Part shown: positions 1-9,423 of the stretch, one piece after another
Position numbering within the stretch: position 1 is the first letter of the stretch
Layout of the letters: each line of letters opens with the position of its first letter
Assembly: GCF_003326675.1 (NCBI RefSeq)
Contig: NZ_JPWF01000007.1
Location: 219,505 to 283,504, forward strand
DNA: 64,000 bases
DNA from: Thalassospira profundimaris
GTDB taxonomy: Bacteria > Pseudomonadota > Alphaproteobacteria > Rhodospirillales > Thalassospiraceae
Direction: 5' to 3'
The notes under the pieces: generated by a model
What the model was told of the DNA's origin: nothing
Databases searched by the model: none
The model's input: only the letters and a program-made list of their open reading frames with translations
Made by a program: the position numbers and the translations under genes

Positions 1-2
1 CG

Positions 3-872
3 GGCGATCATGTTGTTGCCCCCAAGGTGATGTATTGGGCATTGCGCAGCTTCATGCTTGATAGTGGTGTGCGTGCCGGTCTGTCGTTTGACTTTGTCGA
101 TAACGCCGATATTGCGGAATGGAACAAACACATTGTTGCGGGCAAGACCAAGATGGTCTGGCTTGAAACCCCGGCCAACCCGGATTGGCAGATCACCGAC
201 ATTGCCGCTGTTGCCGAACTGGCGCACAAGGCCGGCGCACAGGTGGTTGTCGACAACACGGTTGCCACCCCGCTTTTGACCCGCCCGATTGAACTGGGTG
301 CGGATATCGTCATGCATTCGGCAACCAAATACCTGAACGGTCACAGTGACGTTCTGGCAGGCAGCCTGACCACCGCATCCAACAGCGAATACTGGCAGCG
401 TGTCTGTAAACAGCATGCGTCAGGTGGTGCAGTTCTCGGCGTGTTTGAAACATGGCTTTTGCTGCGTGGCATGCGCACCCTTGCGATCCGCGTTGAACGG
501 GCATCGGCCAATGCCATGGCAATTGCCAAGCATTTCGAAAACCACCCGGAAGTCGAACAGGTCCAATATCCGGGCCTTGCAAGCCACGCCGGGCACGACA
601 TCGCCGCCAAGCAGATGACAGGCGGATTTGGCGGTATGCTGTCGATCCGGGTTAAAGGCGGTGAAAAGCGCGCGGTTGATTTCCATAATCAGTGCAAACT
701 TTTCAAACGCGCAACGTCGCTTGGTGGCGTCGAAAGCCTGATCGAACATCGTTCATCGGTCGAAGGCCCGACCAGCCCGGTTCCGGGTGATTTGCTGCGC
801 CTTTCGGTCGGGATTGAAGATGCCGACGACCTTGTTAACGACCTGGAAACGGCCTTGGCGTTAAGCAAGTAA
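3..872 (+). CDS. Trans-sulfuration PLP enzyme (cystathionine gamma-synthase/beta-lyase family), 5' truncated
   Basis: The frame is open from the left edge, so the N-terminus lies outside the window. The visible part holds the PLP-lysine motif SATKYLNGHSD, the cofactor Asp in VVVDNTVATP, and the C-terminal signature LGGVESLIEHRSS followed by LRLSVGIED. This is the Cys/Met-metabolism PLP family, which makes or breaks C-S bonds in cystathionine or does direct sulfhydrylation of acylated homoserine. The cytoplasmic product would act in methionine/cysteine synthesis. The exact reaction cannot be told from this part, so no symbol is given. hom (homoserine supply) lies about 25 kb away and is not an operon partner. 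Confidence 0.9.
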   Translation, partial: GDHVVAPKVMYWALRSFMLDSGVRAGLSFDFVDNADIAEWNKHIVAGKTKMVWLETPANPDWQITDIAAVAELAHKAGAQVVVDNTVATPLLTRPIELGADIVMHSATKYLNGHSDVLAGSLTTASNSEYWQRVCKQHASGGAVLGVFETWLLLRGMRTLAIRVERASANAMAIAKHFENHPEVEQVQYPGLASHAGHDIAAKQMTGGFGGMLSIRVKGGEKRAVDFHNQCKLFKRATSLGGVESLIEHRSSVEGPTSPVPGDLLRLSVGIEDADDLVNDLETALALSK

Positions 873-906
873 GCATAAAGATTTTTCAATCCGGAATTTC
901 GGCCCG

Positions 907-1950
907 ATGACACAACAAACCCCGCAAAGGTCCCAGACGATCACATTGCTGCGCAATGCCGGTTTCTGTGTTGTGGCATCGGGCGTCCTGACTTTCCTGT
1001 TTCCCGGCCAATCAATTGCCCATGATGCCGGTGGCAAACCGCATCAACATGAAACAGACGTCAATGCCCTGCCCCCGGCACCGGGATTGATTTTTGATAT
1101 GCAGGCCGGGGAATACATCCTGTTTGATGAACTGGTACGCCGTCTTTCGGATCGGAAATATGTTCTGATCGGTGAAAAGCATGACAATCCCATTCACCAT
1201 CATCATCAGGCCCATCTGATCAACAGCCTGACCCAATCAGATCGCCGCAACCGCGCCGTTGTCTGGGAAATGCTGACACGTGATCAACAGACCGACCTTG
1301 ATCAGAAATGGCAGGAAATTGAGATATCCGATCTTGGCCCGGAATTTGGCTGGGAAGAACGTGGTTGGCCGTCATGGCATGATTATGCCCCGATTGCCCA
1401 AACCGCCAAAGACAACAATCTTGCGATGATTGCGGGCAATCTTCCCGATGACCTTTTGCGTCCGATCATTGCCAATGGCAAAGATGCCTTGCCCTCCGAT
1501 CTTGCGGCGAAACTGGCACTGCCCGAAATTCCCGACGATATTCTGGCCCGGTTCCGTGTCGAAATGGCACAAAGCCATTGCAATGCCCTGCCGGAAAGTA
1601 TGCTGGGCGGATTTTCACTGGTTCAGTTTGCCCGCGATGCGTCGCTGGCGCGCGCCATGAGAGATGGTGCATCCGCAGATGATGTTGACGGGGCTTTCCT
1701 GATTGCGGGTGCCATGCATGTGCGCCACACGCTCGCGGTTCCCTGGCATCTTTCCCGGTTCGAGCCCGACCTTGATGAACAGGAAATCGCGGTTGTCAGC
1801 CTGATCGAAGTTGACGATCCAAGTGATAACCCGCCCAAGGCACCAGACTATGCCGAACGATTTGGCGATGCCGCCGACATCGATTTCTTGTGGTTTACCA
1901 ACGACATCGTCCGTGCCGATCCCTGCGCCAATTTAACAATCGGCCAATAA
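907..1950 (+). CDS. ChaN-family haem-binding protein
   Basis: 347 aa. After an N-terminal hydrophobic stretch (about residues 18-36, secretion signal) comes a His-rich patch and then the family signature YVLIGEKHDNPIHHHH near residues 78-93. GE-HDN-HH motifs and a later GAMHVRH mark the ChaN/PF04187 haem-binding family of the Tiki/TraB type. Characterised members bind haem at the cell surface or in the periplasm and are linked to iron uptake; a protease-like role has been proposed for the wider fold. It starts 34 bp after the PLP enzyme on the same strand. No TonB receptor is nearby, so the iron link is family inference. Confidence 0.8.
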   Translation: MTQQTPQRSQTITLLRNAGFCVVASGVLTFLFPGQSIAHDAGGKPHQHETDVNALPPAPGLIFDMQAGEYILFDELVRRLSDRKYVLIGEKHDNPIHHHHQAHLINSLTQSDRRNRAVVWEMLTRDQQTDLDQKWQEIEISDLGPEFGWEERGWPSWHDYAPIAQTAKDNNLAMIAGNLPDDLLRPIIANGKDALPSDLAAKLALPEIPDDILARFRVEMAQSHCNALPESMLGGFSLVQFARDASLARAMRDGASADDVDGAFLIAGAMHVRHTLAVPWHLSRFEPDLDEQEIAVVSLIEVDDPSDNPPKAPDYAERFGDAADIDFLWFTNDIVRADPCANLTIGQ

Positions 1951-1961
1951 GCCAAGCCGCG

Positions 1962-2504
1962 TTACTTGATCCGGCGCGGCAGCCAGTCGGTGGTCGCCAC
2001 CGGTTTTCCTTTATGCGAACGCATTACGCGCGGACGGACAACTTCCTTGGCCTCTGGCGTGGTTGCCGATTTGCGGACCGAGGCATAAAATTCCACCAGC
2101 TCCGCATAGGGGATGATTGTACCGACCCCTTCCTTGTACGCCTTGGTAAAGGGCGGATGATTGCGCACGGTCATACTAAGATGTTCGACCGTGTGATGGC
2201 CAAACTGCGACCAGATGCTTTCAAGGAAATGTGTGGTCTTCGGATCAATCGCCTTAAGGCGCACGTCAGGTCGACTTTCTTCCATCACCGCATAAAGATT
2301 GGGTTCAATTGGCCCGAATTCTTCGGCGACAAAGATTGCGGGCATCAACATATTGCCGTGATAGTTCGCCCCGTAATAGGCCTGTGCCAGATACAGCAAC
2401 CGATGCAGTTTTTGCGGCTGCAAATATTCGTTATCGTTCAGCGCAAGATCGATAAATCGGAATGCGGCTTCGAAAACTGTATTAAGAACCGGCTTGTTCT
2501 TCAT
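1962..2504 (-). CDS. Panacea (DUF4065/SocA-like) domain protein
   Basis: 180 aa from the ATG at 2504; the frame extends upstream, but MKNKPVLNTVFEAAFRFI is the natural domain start. LQPQKLHRLLYLAQAYY, the EEFGPIEPNLYAVM segment and a C-terminal helical part fit the Panacea domain, known as the antitoxin half of several toxin-antitoxin pairs and as the SocA adaptor of Caulobacter. A basic tail (KGKPVATTDWLPRRIK) follows the domain. No recognised toxin is adjacent; the only same-strand upstream neighbour is a low-complexity unknown (2640-3086). Stand-alone copies are frequent in alphaproteobacteria, so an antitoxin role is not assured. Confidence 0.7.
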   Translation of the reverse strand: MKNKPVLNTVFEAAFRFIDLALNDNEYLQPQKLHRLLYLAQAYYGANYHGNMLMPAIFVAEEFGPIEPNLYAVMEESRPDVRLKAIDPKTTHFLESIWSQFGHHTVEHLSMTVRNHPPFTKAYKEGVGTIIPYAELVEFYASVRKSATTPEAKEVVRPRVMRSHKGKPVATTDWLPRRIK

Positions 2505-2639
2505 GGACGGCCTGATGATCTGACGTAAAGATCGCCTATCATAAGACCAATGCCATATGCCAACAAGCATCTGCACCGGGTAATCAGGAATTTTTGAAAC
2601 GGAACGATGTTGGGGATGATCCGGAAAGCTTCGGGCTGA

Positions 2640-3086
2640 TCAGACCGTCGCGTCAAGACGCGTACCGCGCATCCCAACCCCGTGGGCCACCGCATTGACC
2701 AGCGCATAAAATGACGTGCCACTATTGGCCGACAAATCAAACGGAATGGATGGATCAAGCATGGCGGCAAAATCCAGATCCGATGTTGCCTCGACCGCAC
2801 CTTCACGATCACTGGAACGGCGGGCCGCAGAAAGTGTGCGTTGCTCTGCACGCTGATCTTTTTGCTCCCCCGGATTGCCCTGCCCCGGCTGACGCTTGTT
2901 CTTGCCATCGATATAGGCGTTGAACAAAATCCCGTCATCGTCGGGGTTATAGCTGTAATGCTGGGAAGATTCTTCGATCTGGGTGCTGCGGTCCACGGTC
3001 GAAACACCGCGCGCACCGGCGGCAGGAAGTCGGCCATACTGGCTGACCTGCGAGACTGTCTGTGCTGTTTGGACCGGTGTGATCAT
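2640..3086 (-). CDS. Hypothetical protein, largely disordered
   Basis: 148 aa, not recognised. The N-terminus is Gln/Ser/Thr-rich (MITPVQTAQTVSQVSQYG). The middle is charged and Gln-rich (KRQPGQGNPGEQKDQRAEQR), likely unstructured, and a short ordered-looking tail follows (GTSFYALVNAVAHGVGMRG). No signal peptide or membrane segment is seen. An AGGA-type ribosome binding site lies 9 bp upstream of the ATG. It sits between the Panacea gene and apt on the same strand with 135-140 bp gaps, so it is probably its own unit. The frame is clean and codon use matches its neighbours. Confidence 0.6.
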   Translation of the reverse strand: MITPVQTAQTVSQVSQYGRLPAAGARGVSTVDRSTQIEESSQHYSYNPDDDGILFNAYIDGKNKRQPGQGNPGEQKDQRAEQRTLSAARRSSDREGAVEATSDLDFAAMLDPSIPFDLSANSGTSFYALVNAVAHGVGMRGTRLDATV

Positions 3087-3226
3087 TTTCCACGTTCCTG
3101 CCGATTATCGGCAACGGATCAAAACCGGGGCAACTCCCCGGTTCAACCCAGACATTATACATCAAGCCAGTGGAAAAAGGCAGGATTTTCGAAAAACCGC
3201 AAATTGGCGGTGTAATTCGATGCCGG

Positions 3227-3754
3227 TTAATCGCCTTCGAATTCGACCAGATGGAATTCTTCGACACCGCGATCACGGATTTTCTGCGCCCCGCCAAGAT
3301 CAGGCAGATCAATGATAAAGGCACAGGCCGCGACTTCGGCACCGACCTTTTCAATCAGCTCGATAGCGGCCATTGCCGTACCACCGGTTGCAATCAGGTC
3401 ATCCATCACTAAAACGCGGCTGCCCGGCTTAATCGCGTCCTTATGGATTTCAATCACGTCCGAACCGTATTCCAGTTCATATTCAACGCCGATGGTTTCG
3501 GCCGGCAATTTGCCCTGTTTGCGGATGGTGACGAAACCAACACCCAGTGCAAGGGCAACTGCCGGGCCAATCACGAAACCGCGGGCTTCGATCCCGGCGA
3601 TCATGTCGATTTTCTTGTCCTGAAACTCGGCCGCGAAGCTGTCGATCACTTCGCGCAGGCCGTCTGCATCTTCGAACAGGGTCGTGATGTCGCGGAACAT
3701 GATCCCCTTTTTCGGGTAATCAGGAATGGTACGGATCAACGACTTAATCGACAT
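3227..3754 (-). CDS. apt: Adenine phosphoribosyltransferase
   Basis: 175 aa, full length. It converts adenine and PRPP to AMP in purine salvage (cytosolic). FPD-like start IRTIPDYPKKGIMFRDITTL, the GIEARGF loop, and the PRPP-binding motif VLVMDDLIATGGTA are diagnostic. The length matches the family. Confidence 0.97.
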   Translation of the reverse strand: MSIKSLIRTIPDYPKKGIMFRDITTLFEDADGLREVIDSFAAEFQDKKIDMIAGIEARGFVIGPAVALALGVGFVTIRKQGKLPAETIGVEYELEYGSDVIEIHKDAIKPGSRVLVMDDLIATGGTAMAAIELIEKVGAEVAACAFIIDLPDLGGAQKIRDRGVEEFHLVEFEGD

Positions 3755-3922
3755 GGGGTACTCCGGCCAGCTTTCAGGTGGATAACGCGGTTTTACACAG
3801 CAAACTTATATCAGTTGCCCGTGCGTATGCGGCGACACTTGATGCCTGAAAGTGACCGGATTGGCAAGTCTCATCGGGGATAATACGGGGACACTACCCC
3901 GCCCCTGAACGCACGTTTGCGT

Positions 3923-4165
3923 TCAGGCCGCGTGCGGGGTTGATGCCCGAAGCTGTGTGCGGTGATTGGAATTGCTGACCGCGACAAAATCATTTGCCAG
4001 CTTCTTGCTGATTTCTGCGCGTGTTCCGCGCGGCAATCCGGTCTGGGCAGCCTGACGATTGCCCCATACCGCCCGATACAGGCGGAAATCATGGTCATTG
4101 ATCTGACCGAATACTTTTTCGACTTCCATCAGAGTTTGGACATAACTCTTTTTCATGTCAGCCAT
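3923..4165 (-). CDS. Small hypothetical protein
   Basis: 80 aa from the ATG at 4165 (MADMKKSYVQTLMEVEK); an internal ATG at 4156 and an upstream extension to 4213 are alternatives. The sequence reads as a short amphipathic helical protein (EVEKVFGQINDHDFRLYRAVWGNRQ) with a basic middle (RGTRAEISKKLANDF). No family is recognised. It is alone on the minus strand between apt and the 4400-4663 gene, with no obvious partner. Confidence 0.5.
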   Translation of the reverse strand: MADMKKSYVQTLMEVEKVFGQINDHDFRLYRAVWGNRQAAQTGLPRGTRAEISKKLANDFVAVSNSNHRTQLRASTPHAA

Positions 4166-4321
4166 CCTGTTGCTCGTTGGGCTTTCGCATATTGATCTGC
4201 GAAAGAATGGCACCGTTTTCGATGCATCATTTACAGCAGCGATATAGTCCGAACTTCATGACCTCTCAACCGCACTACGGTGACAAGATCAGGAAGATTT
4301 TGTGACAAGGTGCCCCAATTG

Positions 4322-4365
4322 AAAAACGGCCCGCTTTCACTGTTGAAAGCAGGCCGCTTTTTTTG
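4322..4365 (-). terminator. Rho-independent terminator of the 4400-4663 gene
   Basis: A 13-bp stem with one mismatch (left arm 4327-4339, right arm 4344-4356) with a 4-base loop is flanked by A5 on the left and T7 on the right. It can therefore work in both directions, and lies 35 bp past the stop of the minus-strand gene. Confidence 0.8.
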
Positions 4366-4399
4366 ATGCTGGCAACGCAGATGGCGGACAGATGATTGA

Positions 4400-4663
4400 T
4401 CAGTTAATCGTCTTTGCCGCGTGCGATTTGGCTTCTTCGTCAATCTGCTTTTGCAGAGCGTCGCCATACTCGCCGTAAATCCGGCCTTCCAGCGACAGCT
4501 CCAGAAAGCGGATATAGTCGTTCTGATCAGTGATCTTGGTACGTGCCACTTCGATCACATCAAACGGGCTTGCTGCATCCAGATCATATTTACGGATCAG
4601 CTCAAGCATCTCGGTGGTGATCTGATCAAGCTTCTTGCGGGTGTCGCTATAGGAAATCGTCAT
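4400..4663 (-). CDS. Small hypothetical protein, helical
   Basis: 87 aa. I chose the ATG at 4663 (MTISYSDTRKKLDQITTEML) because AGGA sits 7 bp upstream; a frame to 4681 is possible. The protein is charged and helical, with SPFDVIEVARTKITDQNDYIRFLELSLEGRIYGEYG in its middle and an acidic/Lys-rich end. There is no signal peptide or membrane segment. A good terminator follows, so it looks like a real monocistronic gene. Function unknown. Confidence 0.6.
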   Translation of the reverse strand: MTISYSDTRKKLDQITTEMLELIRKYDLDAASPFDVIEVARTKITDQNDYIRFLELSLEGRIYGEYGDALQKQIDEEAKSHAAKTIN

Positions 4664-4815
4664 CAGACTATCCTGTTTCATTCAAATTTCACGATTGGCG
4701 TGGTTATGCCCGTTCCATCACCGGGAAACAAGTCCCGTGCGGGTTGTCATCACTCCAACTTCCACCCAAAGCACAAACAGACAGACACGTTTCCACCCCC
4801 GATAACATCACTGAC

Positions 4816-4829
4816 TTGAGTCATATCAA
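4816..4829 (+). promoter_or_regulatory. Candidate FNR/FixK-type box upstream of the haem chemoreceptor
   Basis: TTGAGTCATATCAA differs at one position from the FNR consensus TTGAT-N4-ATCAA. It lies 97 bp before the chemoreceptor start, a normal place for an activator site. If real, it would tie receptor synthesis to low oxygen. Basis: sequence match plus known consensus. Confidence 0.5.
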
Positions 4830-4926
4830 GGCGGAAGTTTGACGATCATGCATTGTTTCAAAGATTGAGGACAATTCAAAACTGGGCCCCGAGGGCCGGT
4901 TTACGTCATCGCACCGGGGATTAAAA

Positions 4927-6639
4927 ATGAAAATTCTGTCGGCTTTCAATGCCATGGGCATTCGCAAACGCTTTATGTGGGCATCCGCATTCGGCGTGAC
5001 TTCGACTGTGATCATCTCGCTTTTGATGATGACGATGGTCGAAGAAAAGGCAATGGACAGCAAGTTGCGCCAGCTTAGCGAAAATGAACTGACATCGTTG
5101 CATGCATTGATCGTCAATGTCATGGCCGCCCGCCCCGAAGATGGCGATGACATCGGCATTCAGGTTTTCAACAACTGGTTTGACAGCCGCAACCAGGATT
5201 ATCCCGGCGAACTCTGGTCTGTCTGGGGACCAACGACCCAGGCATATATGGAAGAATACGGCGACAAACCGATAAAAACGCCACGCGATGACATCGATAT
5301 CGAAGCCATCGAAACCGGCGAACTGATCGGGCGCTATACGGAAAATGGCACCTATCGCATGTCGATGCCGATTGTTCTTGGTGTCACCAAGGGTGCTGAT
5401 CGCGAAGTCTGTTTTAGCTGCCATGGTGCGATGGAAGCGGAAAAAGGCGATATCATTGCGGTTCTGTCATCAAGCCTGTCTGTTGCTCCGGAACAGGCAA
5501 AAACCAATAACATCCTGATCGGGATTGTTATTGGCGGTCTGGCAATTGCGATTGCAACCATCATCGGCATGCGCGTGCTGTTGACCCGAATTGTGACCGC
5601 CCCACTATCCGATCTGGGTCGGGATATGACCGAGTTGGCCCAGGGTAATACCGAGTTTGATATCAACGCCCTGTCCCGGCGCGATGAAATCGGTCGCATG
5701 GCCCAATCGGTCGAGGTATTCCGCACCAACGCGATTGCCAAGAAACAGATGGAATCCGAACAACAAGCCGCATCACAGCGCCGCGAAGAACGGATGAAAA
5801 ACCTTGAACGGCATATCGGCAATTTCGAAGGCGTGATTGCCAAGATTGTCGGCGCGGTTTCAAACTCGGCTGGCAAGATGCAAACCACGGCAAACGGGCT
5901 TGTTGAAACCGCTGATCGCGCCAGCAAAAGCGCAACAACGGTTGCCGCCGCGTCCGAACAGGCCACCGTCAATGTCCGCACGGTTGCCGACGCCGCCGAT
6001 CATCTGTCTTCGTCCATCTCCAAGATTGGCGAACAGGCCGATGCATCAACCCGCGTCGCCGCCGAAGCATCACGCGAAGCCGAACAATCATCCGATACCG
6101 TTCAGGGCCTTTCCGAAGTTGCCAACCGCATTGGCGAAATCGTTGCCCTGATCAGCGACATTGCCGGTCAAACCAACCTGCTGGCCCTTAATGCCACGAT
6201 TGAAGCGGCCCGTGCCGGTGAAGCAGGCAAAGGCTTTGCCGTGGTAGCCGCCGAGGTTAAAAACCTTGCCAATCAAACCGCCCGGGCAACCAGCGAGATT
6301 TCGGATCAAATCACCGCCATTCAGGAAGAAACCGGCAAGACAGTCAGTTCCATGGCCGATATTTCCAATGTGATTTCCCGGATCACCGAAATGGCACACA
6401 CCATTTCCTCGGCCGTCGGCGAACAGGCCGACGCCACCGACGAAATTGCCCGAAATGTCGAACAGGCCGCAATCGGCACCCAGGAAGTCAGCAGCAATAT
6501 CGAACAGGTCAGCAACACAGTTGCCGACACCGACCATGCGGCTCATCAGGTTCTTGATGTTGCCCGCGAGCTGGGTGCGCTTTCCGATGATCTGCGGTCT
6601 GAAGTTGACCGGTTCCTGACCGACATTCGTGCGACCTGA
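4927..6639 (+). CDS. Methyl-accepting chemotaxis protein with periplasmic CxxCH haem motif
   Basis: 570 aa. TM1 is at about residues 15-38. A periplasmic domain of about 155 residues follows, resembling the DUF3365/Tll0287-like haem sensor fold and holding C162-F-S-C165-H166, a canonical c-type haem attachment site. TM2 is at about 196-217, then a HAMP domain ([16 protein letters not shown] onward) and an MCP signalling domain whose hairpin tip is [21 protein letters not shown]. It would sense redox state or a gas through haem and signal to CheA/CheW at the inner membrane. No che genes are in the window; the stator genes lie 2 kb downstream. A candidate FNR box precedes it. Confidence 0.9.
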   Translation: MKILSAFNAMGIRKRFMWASAFGVTSTVIISLLMMTMVEEKAMDSKLRQLSENELTSLHALIVNVMAARPEDGDDIGIQVFNNWFDSRNQDYPGELWSVWGPTTQAYMEEYGDKPIKTPRDDIDIEAIETGELIGRYTENGTYRMSMPIVLGVTKGADREVCFSCHGAMEAEKGDIIAVLSSSLSVAPEQAKTNNILIGIVIGGLAIAIATIIGMRVLLTRIVTAPLSDLGRDMTELAQGNTEFDINALSRRDEIGRMAQSVEVFRTNAIAKKQMESEQQAASQRREERMKNLERHIGNFEGVIAKIVGAVSNSAGKMQTTANGLVETADRASKSATTVAAASEQATVNVRTVADAADHLSSSISKIGEQADASTRVAAEASREAEQSSDTVQGLSEVANRIGEIVALISDIAGQTNLLALNATIEAARAGEAGKGFAVVAAEVKNLANQTARATSEISDQITAIQEETGKTVSSMADISNVISRITEMAHTISSAVGEQADATDEIARNVEQAAIGTQEVSSNIEQVSNTVADTDHAAHQVLDVARELGALSDDLRSEVDRFLTDIRAT

Positions 6640-6766
6640 TCTGAACGGATTGGCCCGGATCGGGAGATTGGCATAATTCTCCGCTCAACTGGCGACAAGA
6701 TGACCGTTTCAGGTTGTTTTGTCGCCAGTCTTGTATTTTGCTCCATGCGGGCAAAAATGATGAATT

Positions 6767-7597
6767 ATGCAAAATGTTCCGGTTTCCAGTGTCATATTTC
6801 GGATAAAGCCTTGCCTGTCATGGGGCATCATGCTGGCGATATGGGCGACCATATTGTTTTCGGCGTCCGACCTGCATGCTGATGACAAAACGGTCCGAAA
6901 CAGCTGTGATCAACTGATTGTTTCGGGTCATACTGATTATCCCCCGTTTAACTATACCGATCATGAAACCTTTCGCGGGGCGTCGATTGATCTGATCCGC
7001 CTGATCGCCCGCAAGATCGGGATCCGTGTTGAAATCCGCAATGTTGGTCCATGGATACGGGCGGTAAAAAACCTGACGGATGGTGATATCGATCTTTTGG
7101 TTGCGCTTTACATTACGCCGGAACGGCAATCGCAATATTTGTTCACCCGCCCCTATGCCCAAGACCCGATTGTCATGTTCAGCATGGCCAGATCGGCGTT
7201 CCCCTTCAAGGACTGGTACGATCTGGCTGGCAAGGTTGGCGTGACGACCCGCGGTGATAGCTGGGGTGCGGATTTTGATCAGTTCATTGAACAACATCTG
7301 ACAATGATGCGGGTCAATACCACAGATCAGATGATCGACATGCTTTCCCAGAAGCGGGCTGATTATGGCATTCAGGGGCTTTACACCCTTGAACGTTCGG
7401 AACGTCGAATAGACATGGCAAATGACATCGCCATTTCCAGCACGCCGATCAAATCCGAACAGATGTATATGGCACTGTCCCGCCAGTCCCCTTGCCGCGA
7501 CCTGATCGACAAGATCAATCTGGCGATCGAGGAATTTGAACAGGACGGCACAATCACAAAACTGATTGCAAGCTACGTGAAATCCAATGGTTCCTGA
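6767..7597 (+). CDS. Periplasmic solute-binding protein, SBP_bac_3-like (tandem copy 1)
   Basis: 276 aa with a signal peptide (hydrophobic about 18-35, cleavage near LHA-DD). The fold is that of the polar amino-acid type solute-binding family: ISGHTDYPPFNY-like lobe start, then FRGASIDLIRLIARKIG, and GDIDLLVALYITPERQ. It is closely related to the next gene (shared IDLIR-I, NVGPW-RA, RADYG-QGLYTL blocks). No permease or ATPase is nearby, so it either works with a transporter encoded elsewhere or serves as a sensor protein. The start is the ATG at 6767; the site upstream is AT-rich with no strong Shine-Dalgarno. Confidence 0.8.
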   Translation: MQNVPVSSVIFRIKPCLSWGIMLAIWATILFSASDLHADDKTVRNSCDQLIVSGHTDYPPFNYTDHETFRGASIDLIRLIARKIGIRVEIRNVGPWIRAVKNLTDGDIDLLVALYITPERQSQYLFTRPYAQDPIVMFSMARSAFPFKDWYDLAGKVGVTTRGDSWGADFDQFIEQHLTMMRVNTTDQMIDMLSQKRADYGIQGLYTLERSERRIDMANDIAISSTPIKSEQMYMALSRQSPCRDLIDKINLAIEEFEQDGTITKLIASYVKSNGS

Positions 7598-7678
7598 TCA
7601 AAATGCCGACGGTTTCATGAACTGTTTCAGGCAATCCTAATTCATGTCATTATGTAAAAAATTCAATCACTTCGATGA

Positions 7679-8500
7679 ATGAAATTAAAAATGATCTTTG
7701 TTAAACGTCATAGCCGCCGGTATTGCATGGCCATGATGCTTGGCCTTGCGGGTGCCGTTTTTGGCGGCTACGCAGATGCATATTCTGCACCGGCCCAGAC
7801 AGCTGCCTGCGAAACCATCACCGTATCCAGTCATAGCAACTATCCCCCTTACAGCTTTCTGGAAGACGGGGTTTTGAAAGGGGCTGCCATTGATCTGATC
7901 CGGGTGATTGGTAAAGATATCGGTGTCAATATCGACATTCAGAATATCGGCCCCTGGATGCGTGCACTGACCACGTTGCGTAAAGGCGGAATTGATATGC
8001 TGACCACGGTGTATCTGGTGCCGGAACGGCTTGGTGATCTGGCCTATACCCGCCCCTATATCGAAGACCCGATTGTTGTCTTTACGGTTGGCGATGACGC
8101 ACCCGACCTGCACGAACATACCGACCTGATCAATCTGGACGGATTGACGACCCGCGGCGAAAGTCGCGGTGAAGAGTTTGATCGCTTTATGGCCAGTTCA
8201 CTGAACATCATGACCGTCAACAGCATCGAACAAATCATACATATGCTTGATCAGGGGCGCGCCGATTATGGCTTGCAAGGCTTGTACTCCCTGAAAAAGG
8301 CCGAACGCCACACAAGCATCACCAAGAAAATCTGGATCACCGATGTGCCGATCAATGCGGCCAAGATGTGTTTTGCCTTTGCGCGAACATCACCATGCAC
8401 GGGTTGGATTCCGGCAATTAATGCCGAAATTGAAAAGAGGATTGCCGACGGCACCGTTACCGACCTGATGGCGAAATACGCAGCATTAGCAGGTTATTAA
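7679..8500 (+). CDS. Periplasmic solute-binding protein, SBP_bac_3-like (tandem copy 2)
   Basis: 273 aa, signal peptide with cleavage near AYSA-PA. It is a paralogue of the preceding gene: VSSHSNYPPYSFLEDG, LKGAAIDLIRVIGKDIG, NIGPWMRAL, TRGESRGEEFDRFM and RADYGLQGLYSLKKAER all have counterparts there. The copies have diverged well beyond recent duplication, mostly in the second lobe. The 81-bp gap suggests a shared transcript. Ligand unknown; the family usually binds amino acids. Confidence 0.8.
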   Translation: MKLKMIFVKRHSRRYCMAMMLGLAGAVFGGYADAYSAPAQTAACETITVSSHSNYPPYSFLEDGVLKGAAIDLIRVIGKDIGVNIDIQNIGPWMRALTTLRKGGIDMLTTVYLVPERLGDLAYTRPYIEDPIVVFTVGDDAPDLHEHTDLINLDGLTTRGESRGEEFDRFMASSLNIMTVNSIEQIIHMLDQGRADYGLQGLYSLKKAERHTSITKKIWITDVPINAAKMCFAFARTSPCTGWIPAINAEIEKRIADGTVTDLMAKYAALAGY

Positions 8501-8617
8501 ATGCGAAATTAACCAGACCTCAACGAATTTCGGACCTATTCTTACGTAAACTCGTCTAAAATAATTACAGCTTTCAAACCAGAAGCTTGAAGACGACACA
8601 GGGGGATTGGGGGATTA

Positions 8618-9412
8618 ATGTCGTTTACGACAATTCTAGGCATCATGGTTGGCCTCGGGCTATTTATCGGATCGATCTTTATCTCGACCGATAACTACCT
8701 TGTATTCATTAGCCTTTCGAGTGCGCTGATGGTGGTTGGCGGTACTCTTGCCGCGACCTTTATCGCCTATGAAGCACGTTATGTTCTTTTGGCTCTGAAA
8801 CTGATTTTCAAGATTTTTCGCGCCCCGCAAATGGGTCGCGGGCAGCTGACCGGTGAAGTTGGCCGTGTTGTTAAATGGGGCTATCTGCTTCAGAAAAAGG
8901 GCATCAATGCCCTGGAACAGGAAGCCGAACGGGTCGGCAAGGACGAACCGTTTCTGGGCTGGGCCATGGAAGTTGTCATTACCGGTTATAACGGCGATGA
9001 AGTCGCCGAGATGCTTCACAACGCCATTGATAATGCCTTTAGCCGCAACCTTGTCCCTGTCGCCATCCTTAAAAGCATGGCGGCTGCGGCCCCGGCCTTT
9101 GGCATGATCGGAACGCTGGTCGGTCTTGTCATTATGCTTGATAAAATGGCCGATGATCCGACGTCGCTTGGCGCCGGACTTGCAATCGCGTTGATCACAA
9201 CACTTTATGGCATCGTTGCCGCCCGCTTCTTCTTTATGCCTGCCGCCAGCAAAATCCAGCAGCGCGAAGAAATCATGCGGTTTCGCAATTACCTGATTGC
9301 CGAAGGCCTGATCATGCTGGCCGACCGCAAAGGCCCGCGTGCCATTCAGGACCGAATGAATTCGTTCCTTGATCCGGCCATCCATTTCAATATCGATAAA
9401 TCTGCGAAGTAA
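8618..9412 (+). CDS. MotA/PomA-family flagellar stator subunit
   Basis: 264 aa, four membrane segments (about residues 5-24, 30-50, 150-173, 182-203). The MotA/TolQ/ExbB signature AAAAPAFGMIGTLVGLVIML carries the conserved Pro of the proton/sodium path, and a long cytoplasmic loop with charged residues lies between TM2 and TM3. Length and layout are closer to PomA-like than to E. coli MotA. It pairs with the next gene (11-bp gap) to form the ion-driven stator. Purine-rich ribosome binding sites (GGGGG) precede the ATG. No other flagellar genes are in the window. Confidence 0.93.
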   Translation: MSFTTILGIMVGLGLFIGSIFISTDNYLVFISLSSALMVVGGTLAATFIAYEARYVLLALKLIFKIFRAPQMGRGQLTGEVGRVVKWGYLLQKKGINALEQEAERVGKDEPFLGWAMEVVITGYNGDEVAEMLHNAIDNAFSRNLVPVAILKSMAAAAPAFGMIGTLVGLVIMLDKMADDPTSLGAGLAIALITTLYGIVAARFFFMPAASKIQQREEIMRFRNYLIAEGLIMLADRKGPRAIQDRMNSFLDPAIHFNIDKSAK

Positions 9413-9423
9413 GGATCAGCATC

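Noticed and set aside
2501..3037. Minus-strand frame between the Panacea gene and the 2640-3086 gene
   Set aside because: Overlaps both in another frame; Pro/Arg-rich shadow translation.
1962..3086. Panacea protein plus the unknown at 2640 as a toxin-antitoxin pair
   Set aside because: The unknown is low-complexity and lacks toxin features; the 135-bp gap argues against a coupled pair.
8510..8530. CtrA-like site (TTAACC...) upstream of the MotA-like gene
   Set aside because: Only one TTAA half-site; the second (TCAA) is a mismatch, so not better than chance.
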